Shown in pieces: positions 36,370 to 44,568 of a stretch of 64,000 nucleotides of DNA; the first letter of the stretch is position 1, and each line of letters opens with the position of its first letter. The position numbers and the translations under genes are program-made. The stretch covers positions 434,001-498,000 of the forward strand of contig NZ_LNRZ01000002.1 in assembly GCF_001468265.1 (NCBI RefSeq), written 5' to 3'. The notes below the pieces were generated by a model that worked only from the letters and a program-made list of their open reading frames with translations, did not search any database and had not been told where the DNA came from. Origin of the DNA: Sphingopyxis sp. H050 (GTDB lineage: Bacteria; Pseudomonadota; Alphaproteobacteria; Sphingomonadales; Sphingomonadaceae).

Positions 36370-36451
36370 CCGTTCGTGTCGAGCGAAGTCGAGACACCCA
36401 TCAACCTCGCGCCACGCCGAGGGGCATCTCGACTTCGCTCGATGCGAACGG
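36370..36451. repeat. 82-bp palindromic repeat, CCGTTCGTGTCGAGCG family, copy A
   Basis: It starts CCGTTCGTGTCGAGCGAAGT and ends with ACTTCGCTCGATGCGAACGG. The arms are complementary except at one position (GTGTCG against CGATGC). The interior is variable. It shares both arms with the copies at 47611 (inside mccB) and 52596. Confidence 0.9.
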
Positions 36452-36495
36452 CGGTAGGTTAGGCAGCTTCCGGTCGCAACCGGGCGTAACCTTCC

Positions 36496-37635
36496 CTACC
36501 CGTGCGGCTTGATCAGATATTTCTCGCCCGTGCGCTTCGCATTGTACGCATGCGCGACATCAACGTTCAGCGCCTCCGTCAGCGAGATTTCGTGGCTGTA
36601 GTGGCTCTTGAACGTCGTCGTTAGCTCGTCGACCACGCGCTTGCGCATCTGGCCCACCGTTTCCATGCCCGCCTTGGCCATAAAGGGCGTCAGCAGGAAA
36701 CCGCCCAGCCCCCAGGTCAAGCCGAAGCTGCGCGCCGAGAAGGTGGTCGGCGACAGGTCGAGCGCGCCATAGATATAGACCTGCTTGAACGTATCCGAAC
36801 CATAGCGGCTGTAGGTCGTCATCTTCCGCACCGCCGCAGCTTCCATCGCGGTCAATATCTGCCCCGCCAGCTTGCCACCGCCGGTCGCGTCGAAGCCGAT
36901 CGTGGCGCCGGTCTCGGCGATCGCATCGACGAGGCGATCCATGAAATCGTCGGCGCCGCTGTTGACGACATGCTGCGCGCCGATGCCCTTCAGTATGGCG
37001 ACCTGCTCGTCGCTGCGCACGATATTGACGAGCGGAATCCCGTCCTTCGCGCAAATCTTGACGAGCATCTGGCCGAGGTTCGATGCCGCGGCGGTGTGGA
37101 CGATCGCGCTGTGGTTCTCCATCCGCATCGTTTCGGTGAAGGCCAGGCTGGTCAGCGGATTGACGAAGCAGGAGGCCCCGTCGACCGGGTCGGTGCCGTC
37201 AGGCAGAGGCATCGTCATCTGAACGGGAAGGCAGCGATATTCGGCGTACATCTCGCCGCCCAGCAGCGCGACGGTCTTGCCGACCAGCGCTTGCGCTTCC
37301 GGCGAGTCGCCAGCTTTCACTACCACGCCGCACCCCTCGTTGCCGATCGCCAGCGCATCGCCGATGCGGCCGCCCATCGCGCGCATGCCTGCTGGCGGCA
37401 CGTCGGCGGAGATCATCGGCAGGCCGTCGCGTTCCCCCGCCCGCGCGGTCGACATGTCCGCCCCGCCGAACAGCAGGCCGAGATCCGAGGGATTGATCGG
37501 CGTCGCGAGCACCTTCACCAGCACCTCGTGCGGCTTGGGCTCTGGCATCGGGCGGCGCTCGAAATAGACCTCGAGCTGCCCCTCGGGCTTCACGAGCGTC
37601 ATCATGACGGTGTTGGTGGTGGGCAAATCGGTCAT
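36496..37635 (-). CDS. zinc-independent MDR alcohol dehydrogenase/quinone oxidoreductase-like
   Basis: 379 residues. GroES-like domain (about 25-150; VLVKVLATPINPSDLGLL) plus Rossmann domain (HTAAASNLGQMLVKIC). The zinc ligands of classical alcohol dehydrogenases are missing. The long DGLPMISADVPPAGMRAMG insert is peculiar to a subgroup of uncharacterised proteobacterial enzymes. GGGAG precedes the ATG. It stands apart, with 76 bp to cysQ upstream on the same strand. The substrate is unknown. Confidence 0.82.
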   Translation of the reverse strand: MTDLPTTNTVMMTLVKPEGQLEVYFERRPMPEPKPHEVLVKVLATPINPSDLGLLFGGADMSTARAGERDGLPMISADVPPAGMRAMGGRIGDALAIGNEGCGVVVKAGDSPEAQALVGKTVALLGGEMYAEYRCLPVQMTMPLPDGTDPVDGASCFVNPLTSLAFTETMRMENHSAIVHTAAASNLGQMLVKICAKDGIPLVNIVRSDEQVAILKGIGAQHVVNSGADDFMDRLVDAIAETGATIGFDATGGGKLAGQILTAMEAAAVRKMTTYSRYGSDTFKQVYIYGALDLSPTTFSARSFGLTWGLGGFLLTPFMAKAGMETVGQMRKRVVDELTTTFKSHYSHEISLTEALNVDVAHAYNAKRTGEKYLIKPHG

Positions 37636-37711
37636 CGCGCATCTCCCGTTGTTCGGTTTTTGGATGCAACCGAATTAGGGCGCGCCGGCTGTGCTGGCAA
37701 TGCCCGGCAGA

Positions 37712-38461
37712 TCAGCCCGGCGAATATTCCGCAGCGAGGCGCAGCACCTCTTCGGCCAGTTCTTTCCGACAGATCAGCAGGTCAGGCAGATAGGGGTCTG
37801 CGCAATTATAGACGAGCGGCGAGCCGTTGACGCGGCTGACGTGCAGACCTGCCGCGACGGCCACCGCTGCCGGTGCGCAATTGTCCCACTCATATTGCCC
37901 GCCGGTATGAAGGTAGATGTCGGCCTCGCCGCGCACGACCGCCATCGCCTTGGCGCCTGCCGAGCCCATCTCGAGCAGTTCGGCGCCCAGCTTCTCGGCT
38001 ACATAAACGGCTTCGGCGGCGGGTCGGGTGCGGCTGACCAGCATTTTGAGGGGGACATTTGCAGGCTCGAGCGGCTTCGGGGACCCTGAGGTCAAGGTTA
38101 GCCCCAAGCCGGGTAACGCCACCGCGCCGACCTTCGGCACGCCCTGGATCGCGAGCGCGACGTGCACCGCCCAGTCGCTGCGGCCCTCGCTATACTCGCG
38201 CGTACCGTCGAGCGGATCGACGATCCAAGCGCGCCTGTTGTCGCAGCGGACGACATTGTCCTTCTCTTCTTCGGACAGGATCGCGTCGTCGGGACGCGCC
38301 GCGCGCAGTTCGTGCATCAGCATCGCGTTGGCGCGCGCGTCGCCGGCCTGTCCCAACGACTTGCCGACAAATTTCCCCGATGCCTGAAGGTCGAGCAGCA
38401 TCAGGCCCGCCGCTGTGGCGAGCAGTTCGGCCAGTCGCTCGTCACTTTCTTCCGCGGCCAT
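37712..38461 (-). CDS. cysQ: 3'(2'),5'-bisphosphate nucleotidase
   Basis: 249 residues, of the inositol monophosphatase superfamily. Metal-binding motifs are SEEE (63-66) and DPLDGTREY (82-90), then EWDNCAPAA near the C-terminus. It removes the 3'-phosphate from PAP, the by-product of sulfate reduction, and so fits the end of the cysD-cysNC-cysQ operon, starting 3 nt after cysNC ends. Confidence 0.92.
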   Translation of the reverse strand: MAAEESDERLAELLATAAGLMLLDLQASGKFVGKSLGQAGDARANAMLMHELRAARPDDAILSEEEKDNVVRCDNRRAWIVDPLDGTREYSEGRSDWAVHVALAIQGVPKVGAVALPGLGLTLTSGSPKPLEPANVPLKMLVSRTRPAAEAVYVAEKLGAELLEMGSAGAKAMAVVRGEADIYLHTGGQYEWDNCAPAAVAVAAGLHVSRVNGSPLVYNCADPYLPDLLICRKELAEEVLRLAAEYSPG

Positions 38462-38464
38462 GAC

Positions 38465-40366
38465 TTACCCCAGCAAGCGATCGATGATCAGGTCTGCCGC
38501 TTCATCGGGCGTCATCGCGGTCGTGTCGATCCGGATTTCAGGCTGCTCGGGTGCTTCATAGGGACTGTCGATGCCGGTGAAATTCTTAAGCTGGCCTGCC
38601 CGCGCCTTTTTGTAGAGGCCCTTCACGTCGCGCTTCTCGGCTTCGGCGAGTGGCGTGTCGATGAAGATTTCGAGGAACTCGCTCTCTGGCAGCATCGAGC
38701 GCACCATCTCCCGCTCGGCCCTGAACGGCGAAATGAAAGCGGTGATCACGATGAGCCCCGCGTCGGTCATCAGCTTCGCGACCTCACCGACGCGGCGGAT
38801 ATTCTCGATCCGGTCGGCCTCGGTGAAGCCGAGGTCGCGGTTGAGCCCGTGGCGGACGTTGTCGCCATCGAGCAGGAAGCTGTGGCGGTTCATCCGGTGC
38901 AGCTTCTTCTCGACGATGTTGGCAATCGTCGACTTGCCCGACCCCGACAGGCCGGTGAACCACAGCAAGGCGGGCTTCTGGTTCTTGAGGTTCGCGCGCA
39001 TATCGCGGCTGATGTCGGTCGCCTGCCAATGGACATTCTGGGCGCGGCGAAGGCTGAAGTGCAGCATCCCCGCCGCGACGGTGGCGTTGGTGAGCTTGTC
39101 GATCAGGATGAAGCCGCCGAGCGCATGATTGTCCGCATAGGCTTCGAACACGATCGGCTTGTCGGTCGACAGTTCGACGACGCCGATGCCGTTGAGGTCA
39201 AGCGTCTTCGCCGCGAGATGGTCGAGCGTGTTGACGTTGATCTCGTACTTCGGCTGCTGGATCGTTGCCGAGACCGTCTGCGTCGCAAGCTTCAGCCAAT
39301 AGGCGCGGCCCGCGATCATCGCCTCGTCGGCCATCCAGACGAGTGTCGCCTCGAACTGGTCGGCCGCTTCGGGCGGATTGTCGGCTGCCGCGATCACATC
39401 GCCGCGCGAGCAGTCGACCTCGTCGCCAAGCGTCAATGTGACCGACTGACCGGCGACAGCTTCGTCGAGATCGCCATCAAGAGTGACGATGCGATCAACG
39501 GTCGTGGTCTTGCCGCTCGGCAGGATACGCACTGCATCGCCGGGCTTGATGGTGCCGCTCGCAAGCTGCCCGGAGAAACCGCGGAAGTCGAGGTTCGGAC
39601 GGTTTACCCATTGCACCGGCATACGGAACGGCTTGGCTTCATCGGCAGCGGCGCCGATTTCGACATTCTCGAGGTGCTCGATCAGCGCCGGTCCCTTGAA
39701 CCAGGGCGTATTGTCCGAAAGCGCGGTGATATTGTCGCCCTTGAAGCCCGAAATCGGGATCGCGGTGAAATTGGTGATGCCGATCTCGCTCGCGAACGCC
39801 CGGTAGGCAAGCGTGATGCGGTCGAACACGGTCTTGTCGTACCCGACAAGATCCATCTTGTTCACCGCGAGCACGATGTGCCGGATGCCGAGCAGGTGCG
39901 CGAGGAAGCTGTGCCGCCGCGTCTGGGTGAGCACGCCCTTGCGCGCGTCGATCAGGATGACGGCGAGGTCGGCGGTCGAGGCCCCCGTGACCATGTTGCG
40001 TGTATATTGCTCATGCCCCGGCGTGTCGGCGACGATGAACTTGCGCTTCTCGGTCGTGAAAAAGCGGTAGGCGACGTCGATCGTGATCCCCTGCTCGCGC
40101 TCGGCGGCGAGGCCGTCGACGAGCAAGGCGAAATCGATCTCCTGCCCCTGCGTACCGACGCGCTTGCTGTCGGCTTCGAGCGCGGCGAGTTGGTCCTCGA
40201 AGATCATCTTCGAGTCATAGAGCAGCCGGCCGATCAGCGTCGACTTGCCGTCGTCGACCGATCCGCAAGTGATGAAACGCAGCAGCGATTTCTTTTCGTG
40301 GCCCGCGAGATAGGCGTCGATATCCTCCGCAATGAGGGCGTCGGTGACGTAAACAGGATCGGTCAT
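38465..40366 (-). CDS. cysNC: bifunctional sulfate adenylyltransferase subunit 1/APS kinase
   Basis: 633 residues. The N-terminal EF-Tu-like GTPase (CysN) shows G1 [10 protein letters not shown]3 [11 protein letters not shown] and G4 NKMD, then two beta-barrel domains. The C-terminal APS kinase (CysC) starts near 445, with the P-loop GLSGSGKST at about 469-477. Together with CysD it makes APS from sulfate and ATP and phosphorylates it to PAPS. The ATG directly abuts the cysD stop (TAAATG). Confidence 0.96.
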   Translation of the reverse strand: MTDPVYVTDALIAEDIDAYLAGHEKKSLLRFITCGSVDDGKSTLIGRLLYDSKMIFEDQLAALEADSKRVGTQGQEIDFALLVDGLAAEREQGITIDVAYRFFTTEKRKFIVADTPGHEQYTRNMVTGASTADLAVILIDARKGVLTQTRRHSFLAHLLGIRHIVLAVNKMDLVGYDKTVFDRITLAYRAFASEIGITNFTAIPISGFKGDNITALSDNTPWFKGPALIEHLENVEIGAAADEAKPFRMPVQWVNRPNLDFRGFSGQLASGTIKPGDAVRILPSGKTTTVDRIVTLDGDLDEAVAGQSVTLTLGDEVDCSRGDVIAAADNPPEAADQFEATLVWMADEAMIAGRAYWLKLATQTVSATIQQPKYEINVNTLDHLAAKTLDLNGIGVVELSTDKPIVFEAYADNHALGGFILIDKLTNATVAAGMLHFSLRRAQNVHWQATDISRDMRANLKNQKPALLWFTGLSGSGKSTIANIVEKKLHRMNRHSFLLDGDNVRHGLNRDLGFTEADRIENIRRVGEVAKLMTDAGLIVITAFISPFRAEREMVRSMLPESEFLEIFIDTPLAEAEKRDVKGLYKKARAGQLKNFTGIDSPYEAPEQPEIRIDTTAMTPDEAADLIIDRLLG

Positions 40367-41272
40367 TTAGAAGTACCCTTCCTGCTTCTTTTTCTCCATC
40401 GACGCGTCGCCGCCATCCTTGTCGATTATGCGCCCTTGGCGTTCGCTGGTCGTGGTGAGCAGCATTTCCTGAATGACTTCGGACAGCGTCGTCGCCTCGC
40501 TCTCGACCGCGCCCGTCAGCGGGTAGCAGCCGAGGGTACGGAAACGCACCGAGCGTTCGACCGGCGTCTCGCCGGGCAGCAGCGGGAAGCGGTCGTCGTC
40601 GACCATCAGCAACAGGCCGTCGCGCTCGACCGTCGGACGCGGCGCGGCGAAATAGAGCGGCACGATCGGGATGTTTTCGCGCGCGATATATTGCCAGATG
40701 TCGAGCTCGGTCCAGTTCGAGATCGGGAAGACGCGGATGCTCTCCCCTTTCGCCTTGCGGGCGTTGTAAAGATTCCAGAGCTCGGGCCGCTGCTTCTTCG
40801 GATCCCAGCCGTGGCTTGCGGTGCGGAAGGAGAAGATGCGTTCCTTGGCGCGGCTTTTCTCCTCGTCACGCCGCGCACCGCCAAAGGCCACGTCGAAGCC
40901 GTGGAGGTCGAGCGCTTGTTTGAGACCTTCGGTCTTCCACATGTCGGTATGCAGCGGGCCGTGGTCGAACGGATTGATCCCGCGCTCCTTCGCCTCGGGA
41001 TTCTGATAGACGATGAGTTCCATGCCGCTCTCTGCCGCCATGCGGTCGCGCAGTTCGTACATCGCCTGGAATTTCCATGTGGTGTCGACGTGGAGCAACG
41101 GGAACGGCGGTGGCGAGGGATAGAAGGCCTTGCGCGCGAGATGAAGCATCACCGCGCTGTCCTTGCCCACGCTGTAGAGCATCACGGGCTTCGCCGCGTC
41201 GGCCATCACTTCGCGCATGATATGAATGCTCTCGGCCTCCAGCCGGTCGAGATGGGTCAGCGTATCGGTCAT
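40367..41272 (-). CDS. cysD: sulfate adenylyltransferase subunit 2
   Basis: 301 residues. PP-loop ATP pyrophosphatase with SVGKDS at 34-39. The ATG at 41272 was chosen over an in-frame start 20 codons upstream; it gives the family-typical [21 protein letters not shown] and follows GGGCAAGG. CysD is the catalytic partner of the CysN GTPase. First gene of the sulfate-activation operon, 75 bp after the LysR gene on the same strand. Confidence 0.96.
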   Translation of the reverse strand: MTDTLTHLDRLEAESIHIMREVMADAAKPVMLYSVGKDSAVMLHLARKAFYPSPPPFPLLHVDTTWKFQAMYELRDRMAAESGMELIVYQNPEAKERGINPFDHGPLHTDMWKTEGLKQALDLHGFDVAFGGARRDEEKSRAKERIFSFRTASHGWDPKKQRPELWNLYNARKAKGESIRVFPISNWTELDIWQYIARENIPIVPLYFAAPRPTVERDGLLLMVDDDRFPLLPGETPVERSVRFRTLGCYPLTGAVESEATTLSEVIQEMLLTTTSERQGRIIDKDGGDASMEKKKQEGYF

Positions 41273-41347
41273 GCCTTGCCCTTGCCGACGCGGATGACGG
41301 CGGGCAAGCAGTATGGCCTTTCGGGGGTGCAAGCCAGACTTGAAAGG

Positions 41348-42244
41348 TCAGCCATTGGCGCGTGCATCCTGCCAGTCCGCCGCGGCGCGTTGCAACGCCG
41401 CGAGCGCGCGGGAGAGGCGCTGTTCCATCTCGGGCTGTGCAAGCCAAGCCGGATCGACCAGCAGGCCAAGCTCGCGCCGGAAGTCATAGCCGCTGACCTT
41501 GATCGCAACGACGCCATCGATGGCAAGCGATGCCGGCGCCGTCGTGATTCCCACCCCTGCGGCCACCATCCGCAGGCAGCGATCGTCGCTGTCGCTGCGA
41601 AGTGCAAAGCGCGGGCGCACGCGGTGGCGGGTGAAGAAACGGCTCGTCGCATCGAGCAACTCGCATGAGCGACGCGCAATCATCGTTTCGGTGGCTAATT
41701 CCTCGGGGCCGACCTCGCCCTGCCCCGCCAGCGGATGGTCGGCAGCGACAAGCATGACGAAAGGTTCCTCATAAAGCGGAATGACGCTCGGTTCGCGTTC
41801 TCCCTGACGCAGCGGCACAAGGGCAATGTTGAGGCGCCCGCCATGGATCGCGGCGCGGAGTTCGGAGTCGCTATTCTCGCTGATCTCTAGCGCAAAGTCG
41901 CGCGATAGCAGCGTAGCAACGATCTGGAAGAACTCGCCCGGCACCGAACGGATCGTTCCGAGCTTGAGCACCGGCTTATCGCTTTCCTCAGCGCGGCCAA
42001 AGCCGTCGGCGGACCGAAAGCCCCGTTCAAGGTCGCGCGCGATCGGCAGGAATCGCCCGCCGGCTTCAGTGAGCCTGATCTGGCGACGGTTACGGATGAA
42101 GAGCGGCGCGCCGACAAGGCGTTCGAGGTCCGCGATGCCGGTCGACAACGCCGGCTGGGTGACGCGGATTTGTTGCGCGGCGCGCGTGAAGCTGCCGGCA
42201 TCGACGACGGCGAGGAACTGCCGGATATGCGAACGCTTTATCAT
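41348..42244 (-). CDS. LysR-type transcriptional regulator (possibly CysB-like)
   Basis: 298 residues. The winged helix-turn-helix (residues 1-60: FLAVVDAGSFTRAAQQIRVTQPALSTGIADLE) is followed by a LysR substrate-binding domain. It is read in the same direction as cysD-cysNC-cysQ, 75 bp downstream, so control of sulfate assimilation is plausible. It is also divergent from ivd, so that target is possible too. Its own ATG lies inside a 17-bp palindrome, which suggests autoregulation. The effector is unknown. Confidence 0.88.
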   Translation of the reverse strand: MIKRSHIRQFLAVVDAGSFTRAAQQIRVTQPALSTGIADLERLVGAPLFIRNRRQIRLTEAGGRFLPIARDLERGFRSADGFGRAEESDKPVLKLGTIRSVPGEFFQIVATLLSRDFALEISENSDSELRAAIHGGRLNIALVPLRQGEREPSVIPLYEEPFVMLVAADHPLAGQGEVGPEELATETMIARRSCELLDATSRFFTRHRVRPRFALRSDSDDRCLRMVAAGVGITTAPASLAIDGVVAIKVSGYDFRRELGLLVDPAWLAQPEMEQRLSRALAALQRAAADWQDARANG

Positions 42245-42278
42245 AAGAATTTCTTATGCTGAAACGCGTGAAGTTTCA
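42242..42278. promoter_or_regulatory. tandem inverted repeats between LysR gene and ivd
   Basis: CATAAGAATTTCTTATG (42242-42258, perfect 8-bp arms around T) overlaps the LysR start codon. One base further on is TGAAAC-N7-GTTTCA (42260-42278, perfect arms). This AT-rich pair is the likely binding region of the adjacent LysR protein. Confidence 0.5.
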
Positions 42279-42344
42279 ATTTTCATATGAAGGCGCTTTG
42301 AGGCAAAACCGCGACCTGTTCCGCCGCTGACCGAAGGGACCCTC

Positions 42345-43514
42345 ATGCGCGCCACCCCCGATTTCGATTTCGCGCTCGGCGAAACCGCCGACATGATCCG
42401 CGACACGACCGCCCGCTTCGCCGACGAACAGATCACTCCGCTTGCCGCCAAGGCCGACGCCGAAGACTGGTTCCCGCGCGACGAATTGTGGACGCAGATG
42501 GGCGCGCTCGGCCTGCACGGCATCACCGTCGAGGAAGAGTTCGGCGGGCTCGGCCTCGGCTATCTCGAGCATGTCATCGCGGTCGAGGAAGTCAGCCGCG
42601 CCAGCGCCGCCATCGGCCTCTCTTACGGCGCGCACTCGAACCTCTGCGTCAACCAGATCCGCCGATGGGGCAATGCCGAGCAGAAGGCGAAATATCTGCC
42701 CAAACTGATCAGCGGCGAGCACGTCGGCAGCCTCGCGATGTCCGAAGCCGGCGCCGGCAGCGACGTCGTGTCGATGAAGCTGAAGGCGGACAGAGTTCAG
42801 GGCGGCTATGTCCTCAACGGCACCAAATTCTGGATTACCAACGCCACTTACGCGGACACACTGGTCGTTTACGCAAAGACCAGCCCGGACGCAGGGTCGC
42901 GCGGCATCACCGCCTTCCTGATCGAAAAGGATATGCCGGGGTTCAGCATCGGTCAGAAGATCGACAAGGTGGGGATGCGCGGATCGCCAACCGCCGAGCT
43001 GGTTTTCACCGACTGCGAGGTGAGCGAAGAGCAGGTCATGGGGCCCGAGAATGGCGGCGTCGGGGTGCTGATGTCGGGCCTCGATTACGAACGCGTCGTG
43101 CTCGCGGGGCTCCAGCTCGGCATCATGCAGGCGTGCCTCGACACGGTCATCCCCTATGTTCGCGAGCGCAAGCAGTTCGGCAAGCCGATCGGGTCGTTCC
43201 AGCTGATGCAGGCGAAAGTCGCCGACATGTATGTGATGCTCCAGTCGGCGCGCTCCTATGTCTATAATGTCGCCAAGGCGTGCGACGCGGGGCAGACGAC
43301 GCGCTTCGACGCCGCGGGCTGCATCCTTCTCGCGAGCGAGAATGCGGTGAAAGTCGCGGGCGAGGCGATCCAGGCGCTGGGCGGCGCGGGCTACACGAAG
43401 GACTGGCCGGTTGAGCGCTACTGGCGCGACGCCAAGCTGCTCGACATCGGCGCGGGGACGAACGAGATCCGCCGTATGCTGATCGGCCGCGAGCTGATCG
43501 GCGCCGGCGCGTGA
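42345..43514 (+). CDS. ivd: isovaleryl-CoA dehydrogenase
   Basis: 389 residues. It oxidises isovaleryl-CoA to 3-methylcrotonyl-CoA in leucine breakdown, passing electrons to ETF. MSEAGAGSDV and WITNA are the FAD and acyl-CoA binding motifs. The catalytic base is Glu249 in LDYERVV, the position specific to isovaleryl-CoA dehydrogenases, in place of the C-terminal YEG Glu of other family members. AAGGGA precedes the ATG. Its product is the substrate of the mccB/mccA enzyme at 46.8-50.8 kb. Confidence 0.95.
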   Translation: MRATPDFDFALGETADMIRDTTARFADEQITPLAAKADAEDWFPRDELWTQMGALGLHGITVEEEFGGLGLGYLEHVIAVEEVSRASAAIGLSYGAHSNLCVNQIRRWGNAEQKAKYLPKLISGEHVGSLAMSEAGAGSDVVSMKLKADRVQGGYVLNGTKFWITNATYADTLVVYAKTSPDAGSRGITAFLIEKDMPGFSIGQKIDKVGMRGSPTAELVFTDCEVSEEQVMGPENGGVGVLMSGLDYERVVLAGLQLGIMQACLDTVIPYVRERKQFGKPIGSFQLMQAKVADMYVMLQSARSYVYNVAKACDAGQTTRFDAAGCILLASENAVKVAGEAIQALGGAGYTKDWPVERYWRDAKLLDIGAGTNEIRRMLIGRELIGAGA

Positions 43515-43861
43515 TCTGGCTCTGGCTGTCGGCCGCCTGCATGGTGACGACGGCCGCGGTGCACGGCTTTCTGGGCGAGCGGCGGCTGATCCGGCCGCTG
43601 ATGATGCTCGACCAGGGCGTGATGGGCGTCGATCTGGCGCGCAGGGTATTCCGGCTGGCATGGCATGCCCTGTCGCTGCTGATGCTGGTATCGGCGGCGT
43701 CGGTCGTCTGGCCGGGCACGCCGCGCGAGCTGATCCTTCTGATCGGCGCCGCGTGGACCGCCACCGGCCTGTTTGACGCTCTCTATACGCGCGGCCGGCA
43801 TATCGGTTGGCCGGTGCTGACGGCCTCAGGCATCTTCGCGCTGGCAGGCGCGTTGGCTTAG
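43511..43861 (+). CDS. small membrane protein of unknown function
   Basis: 116 residues with three or four hydrophobic stretches (about 1-18, 50-68, 72-88 and 98-115) and a cytoplasmic-looking basic loop (RRLIRPLMM). The GTG at 43511 overlaps the ivd stop (GTGA), so it is probably translated with ivd. I do not recognise a family or a link to leucine breakdown. Confidence 0.65.
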   Translation: MIWLWLSAACMVTTAAVHGFLGERRLIRPLMMLDQGVMGVDLARRVFRLAWHALSLLMLVSAASVVWPGTPRELILLIGAAWTATGLFDALYTRGRHIGWPVLTASGIFALAGALA

Positions 43862-43862
43862 C

Positions 43863-44276
43863 ATGCGCGGGCTCGTCCATCACATCGACCTGACGGTCAC
43901 CGACAAGGAGCGCTCGCGCGCCTTCTACGACGCCGTACTCGGCTTCATGGGGTATCGGCGCGCTGCCGATTATGACCATGGCAGCGACTGGGACCGCGCG
44001 GGCGAGCCCTTTCATTCGATTGGCATCCTCGAAGCGTGCGGCGACGGCGCAGCGCGAGTCCACGACCGCTATTCGCCGGGCTTGCACCATCTCGCCTGGG
44101 CCGCCGACAGCCGTGAAGATGTCGATGCGCTCCATGGTTTGCTGCGCAGCATCGATGCAACGGTGCTCGATCCGCCCGCCGATTACCCGCAGTACGGCCG
44201 CGTCTATTATGCGGTTTTCTTTGCCGATCCCGACGGGCTGAAACTGGAATTTGTTTTCGGAGCGACCGGCTCATGA
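43863..44276 (+). CDS. VOC (glyoxalase/dioxygenase) superfamily protein
   Basis: 137 residues. Two beta-alpha-beta-beta-beta modules: HHIDLTVTDKERSRAFYDAVLGF at the start supplies a metal His, GLHHLAWAADS a second, and DPDGLKLEFVF near the end the Glu. Metal-dependent, but the reaction cannot be told. It starts one base after the previous gene ends and overlaps the next (ATGA), continuing the ivd operon. Confidence 0.84.
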   Translation: MRGLVHHIDLTVTDKERSRAFYDAVLGFMGYRRAADYDHGSDWDRAGEPFHSIGILEACGDGAARVHDRYSPGLHHLAWAADSREDVDALHGLLRSIDATVLDPPADYPQYGRVYYAVFFADPDGLKLEFVFGATGS

Positions 44277-44551
44277 GCGAGACGATGCTGGACGTGCTGC
44301 AATATTATGGCGCCGCCGCCTCGACGCTCGCGGCGCTACTCGTGTCGCTGAACCTCGGCGAGCGCTGGACCGGCTGGGCTTTCGTGATCTTCGTGACCAG
44401 CAGCCTCGCGCTGATCGGCTGGGGCTTCCTGCAGCCCGACAGCGAAGGCATCGGCTGGCAGAATGTCGCGCTGCTCTGCATCAACCTCGTCGGCGTCTAC
44501 AGCCATCTGATCCGAAAGAAGCCCGCCCGAAAGAATGAGGGCGGAGCATGA
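44273..44551 (+). CDS. small two- or three-helix membrane protein
   Basis: 92 residues. Hydrophobic segments at about 8-25, 33-52 and 63-80 and a basic tail (RKKPARKNEGG). The ATG at 44273 overlaps the VOC gene stop. The closing LLCINLVGVYSHLIRKK resembles small proteobacterial membrane proteins of unknown function. It is the last gene of the ivd transcription unit and runs up to the M13 peptidase gene on the other strand. Confidence 0.65.
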   Translation: MSETMLDVLQYYGAAASTLAALLVSLNLGERWTGWAFVIFVTSSLALIGWGFLQPDSEGIGWQNVALLCINLVGVYSHLIRKKPARKNEGGA

Positions 44552-44568
44552 TGCTCCGCCCCGTCGGC

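Larger units (their letters stand above)
35977..36495. other. 519-bp gene-free region holding two palindromic repeats
   Basis: No credible gene: the two short open frames here have no family resemblance and overlap repeats. It contains a 76-bp and an 82-bp palindromic element (listed separately) with 35 bp between, and a last short CGGTCGCAACCGG hairpin near 36471. The rest, 35977-36258, shows nothing I recognise. Confidence 0.7.

Noticed and set aside
36259..36451. CRISPR array
   Set aside because: Repeats here are long palindromes of two different families, not regularly spaced identical short units, and no cas genes are present.
38162..41668. 1168-codon open frame on the plus strand
   Set aside because: It runs antisense through cysQ, cysNC, cysD and part of the LysR gene, which have full family motifs. 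Long antisense frames are common in high-GC DNA.
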